22,605 nt of DNA from Caldilineaceae bacterium (GTDB lineage Bacteria > Chloroflexota > Anaerolineae > Caldilineales > Caldilineaceae): assembly GCA_014879855.1 (NCBI GenBank), contig JACSRH010000167.1, forward strand, positions 1 to 22,605, read 5' to 3'. Within the stretch, counting starts at the first letter, position 1; every line of letters starts with the position of its first letter. Below are positions 17,794 through 22,605 of this stretch, one piece after another. A program made the translations under genes and the position numbers. The notes under the pieces are model-generated. The model was not told where the DNA came from. It worked only from the letters and a program-made list of their open reading frames with translations, and ran no database searches.

Positions 17794-18084
17794 ATGCGGC
17801 TTACGGAAGAGCAGCGCACTATCCTGCGTGCGCTGCAGCGGGGCGATCAGCTCAAGGTGCATCGCACCAAGGATGGCGTCAAACAGTACTTGTTACATCC
17901 GCTCGACGCGAGCGCGATCGAAGTGGCAGGCCTGGTTGTCGCAAGGCTGGCGCGCGCCGGGCTGATCGAGAGCAACATGAAGTTCCCCGCGGCCACCTTC
18001 CTCCTGACTGACAAAGGCATGGCGCTGGCTGCGCGCATCACCGGCAGTATGCAGGCGCCCGTCGGTCCGCGTAATTTTGGCTAA
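17794..18084 (+). CDS. Small protein with winged-helix-like fold
   Basis: A 96-residue protein whose pattern suggests a winged helix-turn-helix: LTEEQRTILRALQRGDQL, then AIEVAGLVVARLARAGLIESN, then FLLTDKGMALAARI, the last resembling the wing and final helix of MarR/PadR-like folds. A strong ribosome site (GGGAGGAG) lies just upstream. It is the third gene of the unit started by promoter A. It lacks cysteines, so it is not an obvious metal sensor. It could be a small DNA-binding protein or simply an adapter. The fold call is by eye and moderate in strength. Confidence 0.75.
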   Translation: MRLTEEQRTILRALQRGDQLKVHRTKDGVKQYLLHPLDASAIEVAGLVVARLARAGLIESNMKFPAATFLLTDKGMALAARITGSMQAPVGPRNFG

Positions 18085-18104
18085 AGCCCAATATTTCTTA
18101 TAAA

Positions 18105-18144
18105 TTTCATAATAATTGACACAAATCGTTTGTCGTGTTATAAA
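18105..18144 (+). promoter_or_regulatory. Strong sigma-70-type promoter B with TTTCATAATAATT element
   Basis: TTGACA (18116-18121), a 17-nt spacer and TATAAA (18139-18144). The upstream element is identical over 17 bases to promoter A (TTTCATAATAATTGACA). It serves the SufR-like regulator gene and probably moaA and the Fe-S carrier downstream, so autoregulation is possible. Confidence 0.8.
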
Positions 18145-18211
18145 TGGCAGGCGATTTGAAAGATCGGGCAAGGTAGAGATCAGGCGCGTGGGCGTCAAAG
18201 AGAGTTGCATC

Positions 18212-18931
18212 GTGCACGCTGTTCGCAAGCATATTTTGGAGATCTTGAAAGAAAGCGGAGGCGCCACCGTCGCTGAGTTGGCCGATCGGCTCGACATGGC
18301 GCCAGTTTCCGTGCGCCATCATCTGGACATCTTACAGGGCGACAACTTGATCCGGGTCGGTCGCGTCGAGCGAACCGGCAGCGTTGGGCGCCCGCAACAG
18401 ATCTACCAACTCACTGACGACGCCGCTGAATTGTTTCCAAAAAACTTTGGTTTGCTTGCCGCCGGCATGGTGCGCCAGCTCAAGCAGTTGCTGCCGCCCG
18501 AACAGGTGGATGCTGTCTTTCACGCGCTGGCCGACGAGATGGCGGAGGAGATCAATCTTGCTGAGCTGGAAACGCTGCCCCTTGCCGCACGTCTGGAGCG
18601 CGTCACCGCTTTTCTCAACGAACGTGGTTATCTGGCGCGGTGGGAGCCTGGTGAGGAAGAAGACGACGCCTGGTTTGTGCTCCACAAACATAATTGCCCA
18701 TACGCGGGCATGTCGGGCGAGCATCATGAACTATGCTTGATGGATCAACTGCTCATCAACCGGCTGGTGGGTATGCCTTGCGAACGCACCGCGTCGGTGG
18801 CCAACCAAGATCGCTGCTGCACTTATCAGATTGGGAATTCAAGTCAGATGAGGAATCCAAGTGACGGCCAGACAGATGAGGCGCCAGTTGGCCTGACATT
18901 ACACAGCCAGGAAATTGTGCTGGTGGCGTAA
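18212..18931 (+). CDS. SufR-like winged-helix regulator with candidate Fe-S cysteine motif
   Basis: About 239 residues. Residues 6-60 are a DeoR/ArsR-type winged helix (ILEILKESGGATVAELADRL; PVSVRHHLDIL; GRPQQIYQLT). A helical middle follows. The C-terminal part has C162-x12-C175-x14-C190-x11-C202-C203, close to the cluster-binding spacing described for cyanobacterial SufR (C-x12-C-x13-C-x14-C). It therefore probably senses an Fe-S cluster, which is inference. GTG at 18212 has AAAGAGAG 7 nt upstream; GTG at 18188 is the alternative. Frames extending to 18116 would start inside the promoter. Genes around it (moaA, A-type carrier, Nfu, radical SAM) all make or use Fe-S clusters. The last 30 or so residues are low-complexity and not part of the family. 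Confidence 0.85.
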   Translation: MHAVRKHILEILKESGGATVAELADRLDMAPVSVRHHLDILQGDNLIRVGRVERTGSVGRPQQIYQLTDDAAELFPKNFGLLAAGMVRQLKQLLPPEQVDAVFHALADEMAEEINLAELETLPLAARLERVTAFLNERGYLARWEPGEEEDDAWFVLHKHNCPYAGMSGEHHELCLMDQLLINRLVGMPCERTASVANQDRCCTYQIGNSSQMRNPSDGQTDEAPVGLTLHSQEIVLVA

Positions 18932-19021
18932 TCCTGTGGGCGCACCTGGCTTTGCTGGATAGTGGATGAAACAGTATGATTGGACTCTCCGTCACCAGGA
19001 ATTTTTGGAATTTCGTTTGAG

Positions 19022-19111
19022 GATACTGTGATCAACGACATTGTGAGCGGCGACATTGTGAGCGGCGACATTGTGAGCGGCGACATTGTGAGCGGCGACA
19101 CCGTGATCAAC
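19022..19111 (+). repeat. 15-bp tandem repeat at the 5' end of moaA
   Basis: Six 15-bp units: four identical copies of GACATTGTGAGCGGC (19037-19096), bounded on each side by a diverged unit (GATACTGTGATCAAC and GACACCGTGATCAAC). They are in frame with moaA and would encode DTVIN-(DIVSG)x4-DTVIN. Because the unit is a multiple of three, copy-number change would not shift the frame. Confidence 0.95.
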
Positions 19112-20164
19112 AACGTCAGTCTCTATACGAGCCGCTACGGCAGGGTGACGGCCGCGCCGTTGCCCGCAGACTTTGCCATCGAGCCGACGTTCGACAGCTT
19201 TGGACGGCGTATCAACTATTTGCGCATCTCTCTCACCGACGCCTGTAATCTACGCTGCGTCTACTGTATGCCGGAAGACATGCACTTCCGCCCTCGCCAG
19301 GAATTGATGAGCGATGAGGAAGTGCTCTATCTCGTCAAAATCGCCGCCAGCCTGGGTGTGAACAAAATCCGGCTCACAGGCGGCGAGCCGACCATCCGGC
19401 CGGGTGTGGTGGAGCTCGTGCGCGCCATTGCCGCGACGCCCGGCATTAAAGACCTGGCAATGACGACCAATGGCATTCTGCTCGACAAGCTGGCGCGCCC
19501 GCTGGCCGCAGCGGGGCTGAAGCGCGTGAACATCAGCATCGACACCCTGGACGCTGAAAAGTTTCACCGCATTACGCGTTGGGGACATCTCGACGACGTG
19601 TGGCGGGGCATCCGTGCGGCGGAAGAGGCCGGACTGGCGCCCATGAAGCTCAATTCGGTGGTCGTGCGCAATTTCAACGACGGCAAGGACATGCTCGACC
19701 TGGCGCAATTGACGCTGGAGAACGACTGGGAAGTGCGCTTTATCGAGATGATGCCTTTTGGTGAGATCGGCGACTTTCAACAGACCAATGTCGTCCCCTA
19801 TGCCGAGATGAAGCAGCGTATCGAGGCGCACTTTGGCCCGCTGGAGGAAGCCAGCTACGACTATGTCGATCCGAGCCGGGCGTTCCGCGTCCCCGGCGCG
19901 ATGGGCACGCTGGGCTTTATCAGCAGCGTGACGGAGCCGTTCTGCCAGGGCTGTGGCCGCGTGCGGCTGACGGCGGATGGGAAACTGCGCCTCTGCCTGC
20001 TGCGCGACGATGAAGTGGACTTGTTAACGCCGCTGCGGGATGGTGCGTCGTGGGATGAATTGCGCGGCCTGATGCGCGACGGCGCTTACCACAAGCCGTG
20101 GGGGCACGACCTGGCGCACGGCCATTTTGCCGAAAACCGGGCGATGAATCAGCTTGGTGGATGA
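19028..20164 (+). CDS. moaA: GTP 3',8-cyclase MoaA (molybdenum cofactor synthesis)
   Basis: A radical SAM enzyme that, with MoaC, converts GTP to cyclic pyranopterin monophosphate. The core starts FDSFGRRINYLRISLTDACN. The N-terminal cluster motif is C-x3-C-x2-C (CNLRCVYC, codons at 19244, 19256 and 19265). LTGGEPTIRPG and TTNGILL follow, then the C-terminal cluster motif CQGCGRVRLTADGKLRLC. The protein ends in the family's Gly-Gly. The start is unclear. GTG 19028 has GAGG 5 nt upstream and includes the tandem repeat (378 aa). GTG 19145 gives 339 aa, nearer the usual size, with a poor ribosome site. TTG 18980 is also in frame. The gene follows the SufR-like regulator by about 96 nt and overlaps a small ORF by 4 nt. 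No other Moco gene is in the window. Confidence 0.95.
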   Translation: MINDIVSGDIVSGDIVSGDIVSGDTVINNVSLYTSRYGRVTAAPLPADFAIEPTFDSFGRRINYLRISLTDACNLRCVYCMPEDMHFRPRQELMSDEEVLYLVKIAASLGVNKIRLTGGEPTIRPGVVELVRAIAATPGIKDLAMTTNGILLDKLARPLAAAGLKRVNISIDTLDAEKFHRITRWGHLDDVWRGIRAAEEAGLAPMKLNSVVVRNFNDGKDMLDLAQLTLENDWEVRFIEMMPFGEIGDFQQTNVVPYAEMKQRIEAHFGPLEEASYDYVDPSRAFRVPGAMGTLGFISSVTEPFCQGCGRVRLTADGKLRLCLLRDDEVDLLTPLRDGASWDELRGLMRDGAYHKPWGHDLAHGHFAENRAMNQLGG

Positions 20165-20322
20165 GCCAGGCGGGAAACATTTTAACGCAGCGTGGCAGGT
20201 TCGCAGAGAAAGTCGATGAGGAAGAAATTGCGCGCGTCGATACATCGAGAAAATTTCTCTCTTTTTCAGAAATGGATGACTTTCTAAAAAAGAGGTTTGA
20301 GAAGAACAGGCAACATTCTTAA
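20161..20322 (+). CDS. Small charged protein translationally coupled to moaA
   Basis: A 53-residue frame whose ATG overlaps the moaA stop as ATGA. The sequence is charged and helical (RFAEKVDEEEIARVD; SFSEMDDFLKKRFEKN). It has no cysteine, membrane segment or recognisable family. The overlap, the composition and the tidy fit between moaA and the Fe-S carrier (35 nt before its start) support a real gene. Its short length leaves doubt. Confidence 0.5.
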   Translation: MSQAGNILTQRGRFAEKVDEEEIARVDTSRKFLSFSEMDDFLKKRFEKNRQHS

Positions 20323-20357
20323 GGTGTAAGGTTTCTAAGGAACAGGAGCAAACAGAA

Positions 20358-20735
20358 ATGATCAATCTGACTGAAAATGCCGCTGGCAAGTTGGGCGGCA
20401 TCATGGACGAAAAAGGCTTGAAGGATTCACATGCGCTGCGCATCTTTGTCAAGGGTGGCGGCTGCGGTGGGATGCAGTACGGCATGACCTTCGACGAAAA
20501 GCGCGAGGACGACGAGCAGTACGAGATGCACGGGTTGCGCGTCATCGTGGACCCAACCAGCCTCTTCTACATCGACGGCGCCAGCATCGATTACGTCGAC
20601 AACCTCATGGGCGGCGGCTTCCACATCGACAATCCGCAGGCTACCAGCGCGTGTGGCTGTGGCAGCAGCTTCCGCACCGCCAAGAATCATGAAGGTGAAG
20701 AGATGCCGGAGAGTTGCGGCCATCACCAAAATTGA
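20358..20735 (+). CDS. A-type iron-sulfur carrier (HesB/IscA/ErpA family)
   Basis: A 125-residue protein that accepts and passes on Fe-S clusters. The three conserved cysteines are at C36 (GGGCGGMQYGM), C99 and C101 (SACGCGSSF), with the family's normal spacing. IDYVDNLMGGGFHIDNPQA is typical of the family. The tail after residue 106 (HEGEEMPESCGHHQN) is His/Cys-containing and slightly longer than usual. AGGAG lies about 9 nt before the ATG. It appears to be the last gene of the regulator-moaA unit, followed by a hairpin at 20746-20797. Assignment to ErpA, IscA or SufA cannot be made from sequence alone. Confidence 0.94.
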   Translation: MINLTENAAGKLGGIMDEKGLKDSHALRIFVKGGGCGGMQYGMTFDEKREDDEQYEMHGLRVIVDPTSLFYIDGASIDYVDNLMGGGFHIDNPQATSACGCGSSFRTAKNHEGEEMPESCGHHQN

Positions 20736-20745
20736 TGTTTTGGCG

Positions 20746-20797
20746 AAGATGCGCAGCGGATGAGCCGGAGAAATTCTGGTTGTCCGGTGCGCATCTT
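20746..20797 (+). terminator. Stem-loop after the Fe-S carrier gene, probable terminator
   Basis: Arms AAGATGCGCA (20746-20755) and TGCGCATCTT (20788-20797) pair over 10 bp, and CCGGA / TCCGG (20765-20769 and 20783-20787) extend the stem inside with a one-sided bulge. CCTTTCCTG follows, a pyrimidine run rather than pure T. It starts 11 nt after the stop codon. Confidence 0.55.
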
Positions 20798-20817
20798 CCT
20801 TTCCTGCGTGATCAACT

Positions 20818-20973
20818 ATGACGCACAGCGCACCTTCTTGCTCCACATTGCCTGGCGGCGCTTCTCCTGGCATTGCCGCCATTCCAGCCAATTTTGAGAT
20901 CGCGATGCTCACCGTCGCGCAGGATCGCGCCAGCGCGCGCGCCGGTCGTGAAGCCGGCATCCTGCTGCCATGA
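20818..20973 (+). CDS. Possible 51-residue ORF overlapping the DUF2203 start
   Basis: The frame runs from ATG 20818 to a TGA that overlaps the DUF2203 ATG (ATGA at 20970-20973). The product has no recognised family; its second half (IPANFEIAMLTVAQDR...) looks more protein-like than the first. There is no clear ribosome site. DUF2203 also lacks its own ribosome site, which is the main argument for coupling. It may equally be leader DNA. Confidence 0.3.
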   Translation: MTHSAPSCSTLPGGASPGIAAIPANFEIAMLTVAQDRASARAGREAGILLP

Positions 20974-21362
20974 AAACACGGTTTTTTACCCTGGAAGAAG
21001 CCAGGGCCACGCTGCCGCAGATCAAGACGTTAATGGGGCAAGTGCAGACAGCGCGGCGCGAAATCTTGCGCCTGCGGCCCGAAGCGTTGCCCGTGATCGA
21101 GAAGGCCGCGCTCAACGGCGGCAACCGGCTGATGGGCGAGTTGGCCGTACACGCTATGCGGCTGGAGCAAGGCGTCAAGGACATCCTGGCGTTGGGCGTC
21201 ACGCTTAAAGACATCGATGCTGGCCTGGTCGATTTTATCGGCGTGCGCAACGGCCGCGAGATCTATTTGTGCTGGCGTTACGGCGAAGATGAGATCGGCT
21301 TCTGGCATGAGTTGAACGCGGGCATTGCTGGGCGCCGCCCGCTGGACGAATTCATTCGATAG
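20970..21362 (+). CDS. DUF2203 family protein
   Basis: A 130-residue cytoplasmic protein. It starts MKTRFFTLEEARATLPQIKTLM, the characteristic opening of DUF2203, and ends with IYLCWRYGEDEIGFWHEL followed by RRPLDEF, the conserved C-terminal motif in that family. Function is unknown. The middle is helical. The start lacks a clear ribosome site and overlaps the end of a small upstream frame. The Nfu gene begins 8 nt after its stop, so the two are probably co-transcribed; a link to Fe-S metabolism is suggested only by that position. Confidence 0.88.
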   Translation: MKTRFFTLEEARATLPQIKTLMGQVQTARREILRLRPEALPVIEKAALNGGNRLMGELAVHAMRLEQGVKDILALGVTLKDIDAGLVDFIGVRNGREIYLCWRYGEDEIGFWHELNAGIAGRRPLDEFIR

Positions 21363-21370
21363 GGAGTTTC

Positions 21371-21688
21371 ATGGAGCTTTTTGTAGAAACCACACTAGAG
21401 CAACGTATCCAGCAGGTGTTGGACGACTACCGTCCCACCCTTTACATGGATGGGGGCGATGTCGAAGTGCTGGAAGTCGACGCTAAGGGCGTCGCCCATC
21501 TCAAGATGTTGGGCGCGTGCATCGACTGTCCGATCAGCCTGCTGACGATGAAGCTGGGCATCCAGCGCCTGCTCAAGGAGCACTTCCCCGAAATCACCGG
21601 CGTCAACGCCATCACCGACGTCAGCCTGAACGATCTCTATGATCGGGAAGCTGTGCTGCAGAAGACGATCTTCCGCAGCAACAAATAG
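21371..21688 (+). CDS. Nfu-type iron-sulfur cluster carrier (NifU C-terminal domain)
   Basis: A 105-residue stand-alone NifU C-terminal (Nfu) domain that carries and delivers [4Fe-4S] clusters. It shows LYMDGGDVEVLEVD and the cluster motif C50-x2-C53 (MLGACIDCPISLLTMKLGI), where most relatives have GAC-xx-CP-S. The C-terminal VNAITDV segment closes the domain. AGGGAG lies 4 nt before the ATG. It is in a pair with DUF2203. Together with the A-type carrier 640 bases upstream it forms the cluster-delivery half of an Fe-S pathway; no scaffold (SufBC, IscU) or desulfurase is in the window. Confidence 0.94.
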   Translation: MELFVETTLEQRIQQVLDDYRPTLYMDGGDVEVLEVDAKGVAHLKMLGACIDCPISLLTMKLGIQRLLKEHFPEITGVNAITDVSLNDLYDREAVLQKTIFRSNK

Positions 21689-21705
21689 GTAATTTTTATA
21701 ATAAG

Positions 21706-21746
21706 TTTCATACTAATTTTGTCCTTTCTCCCCACCATGCTAGAAT
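21706..21746 (+). promoter_or_regulatory. Promoter C, variant of the TTTCATAMTAATT promoters
   Basis: TTTCATACTAATTTTGT aligns base for base with the element of promoters A and B. The aligned -35 (TTTTGT) is degraded. The spacer to TAGAAT (21741-21746) is 18 nt as in promoter A, and CATGCTA precedes or overlaps the -10 in both. It drives the second radical SAM gene through a leader of about 125 nt. Confidence 0.6.
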
Positions 21747-21876
21747 GCGCATCTGTCTTAGCGTCTGTCCAGAGATTTCTGCGCAGCGACTTGCTTGCAG
21801 AGAGCATGGCAGGACGCCGCACCAATTTCTGGATAAAGACTTATCGGACAACGGCCTTTTTGAAGGAGGAAACAAC

Positions 21877-22605
21877 GTGCGAGTAGCACTCATCAACCCA
21901 CGATTTCGGCTTCCCATTGACACGCGCACGACCGCGCATCTGGGGTTGGCCTATCTGGCTGCCATGAGCGAGCAGCGCGGCGACGAAGTGGTGATCTTTG
22001 ACGCCGACATTGAAGAGCAAACGGTCGCCGAATTCGCGCAGCAGTTCAAGCCCGATCTGGTCGGCATCACGGCCAACACGCCGCAGGTCAAGCAGGCGTG
22101 GCGCACCGCGCACATGATCAAAGAGGTGCACGATTGCCTGATCGTGCTCGGCGGGCCGCATGTCAGCGTGCTGCCGGAGGAGAGCTGCGAAAAACCTTAC
22201 GTGGATGTTGTGGTGCGCGGCGAAGGCGAAGAAGCATGGATTGAAATCTCCAACCGCCTGGAAACCTATCTCAAGGATCAGCCGGAATACCACACTTCAG
22301 CCTTCATGCACCCTGAAAACGACATGTTCAAGGATTGCCTGGGCGTTTCCTTCAAGACCAGCGACGGCCACATCCACAACAACCCGGATCGCACGCCGAT
22401 CGCCGATCTCGACAGCCTGCCCTGGCCTGCCTACCATCTCTTCAAGATGGAGCGCTACACCAATCTGCAGCCCGCCACCGACCATGTGGATGGTGCGCGC
22501 AGCTTTTCGATCATGACCAGCCGCGGCTGTCCCTACCGCTGCACCTTCTGCAGCCAGAGCATCATGCCGATCAAGTGGCGCAGCCGCAGCCCGGAGAATG
22601 TGCTG
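21877..22605 (+). CDS. B12-binding-domain radical SAM protein, N-terminal part (runs off window)
   Basis: 243 codons are visible, from a GTG with GAAGGAGG 7 nt upstream. The N-terminal cobalamin-binding-type domain (RVALINPRFRLP, HLGLAYLAAMSEQRGDEV, LIVLGGPHVSVLPEE, VDVVVRGEGEEAW) is followed by the start of the radical SAM barrel with C218-x3-C222-x2-C225 (SRGCPYRCTFC). No DxHxxG motif is visible. It resembles the gene at 16147 in layout (GG-x-H near the end of the first domain), and the two have matching promoters. The substrate is not evident; relatives include BchE- and HpnP-like enzymes. The C-terminal half lies outside. Confidence 0.92.
   Translation, partial: MRVALINPRFRLPIDTRTTAHLGLAYLAAMSEQRGDEVVIFDADIEEQTVAEFAQQFKPDLVGITANTPQVKQAWRTAHMIKEVHDCLIVLGGPHVSVLPEESCEKPYVDVVVRGEGEEAWIEISNRLETYLKDQPEYHTSAFMHPENDMFKDCLGVSFKTSDGHIHNNPDRTPIADLDSLPWPAYHLFKMERYTNLQPATDHVDGARSFSIMTSRGCPYRCTFCSQSIMPIKWRSRSPENVL

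Noticed and set aside
18932..19027. A molybdenum-cofactor riboswitch upstream of moaA
   Set aside because: The spacer is under 100 nt and I see no set of stems that fits the known Moco RNA motif.
19037..19096. ATTGTGAGCGG in the tandem repeat, identical to part of the lac operator
   Set aside because: The match covers only half the operator, lacks the second half-site, and recurs because the unit is repeated. It is most likely coincidence.

Overview
The window looks like a chromosomal segment of a high-GC Chloroflexi (Chloroflexota) genome, probably of the Anaerolineae/Caldilineae type. This is inferred from gene content and style: a fused NuoCD, long Ala/Lys-rich tails on Nuo subunits, a large secreted S8 protease ending in a hydrophobic FLPF tail, STAND-type ATPase/TPR genes, and paired B12-domain radical SAM proteins. 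No rRNA, tRNA, CRISPR array, transposase or phage gene was found. Both window ends cut through genes.

Layout. (1) 1-2757, minus: N-terminal part of dnaE (PHP domain) with an extended -10 promoter, and an FAD-dependent amine-oxidase-like enzyme. (2) 2801-4438, minus: a three-gene operon of a UPF0173 metallo-hydrolase, a membrane-anchored DUF1858 protein and a small double-CxxC protein, ending at a strong terminator. (3) 4481-8197, minus: a complex I mini-operon nuoB-nuoCD-nuoI with its own promoter and terminator, without nuoA or any membrane-arm gene beside it. (4) 8559-12085, plus: a secreted subtilisin-like protease with a PA insert and a PKD domain, followed by a terminator. (5) 12082-15776: an accessory region with interleaved inverted repeats, a structured leader, a tiny putative secreted peptide with a seven-glycine C-terminus (plus), and on the minus strand an NB-ARC ATPase followed by a separate TPR protein. 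(6) 16027-22605, plus: an iron-sulfur/radical SAM block. It holds a B12-domain radical SAM gene with two small companions, a SufR-like cysteine-rich regulator, moaA with a 15-bp tandem repeat at its 5' end, a small coupled ORF, an A-type Fe-S carrier, DUF2203, an Nfu protein and the start of a second B12-domain radical SAM gene.

The most informative patterns are two. First, three promoters in region 6 share the element TTTCATAMTAATT fused to the -35 hexamer. They drive the two radical SAM genes and the putative Fe-S-sensing regulator, which suggests a small local regulon. Second, region 5 looks like a split STAND module (ATPase and TPR sensor as separate genes) beside a candidate exported glycine-tailed peptide that is not a family I recognise.
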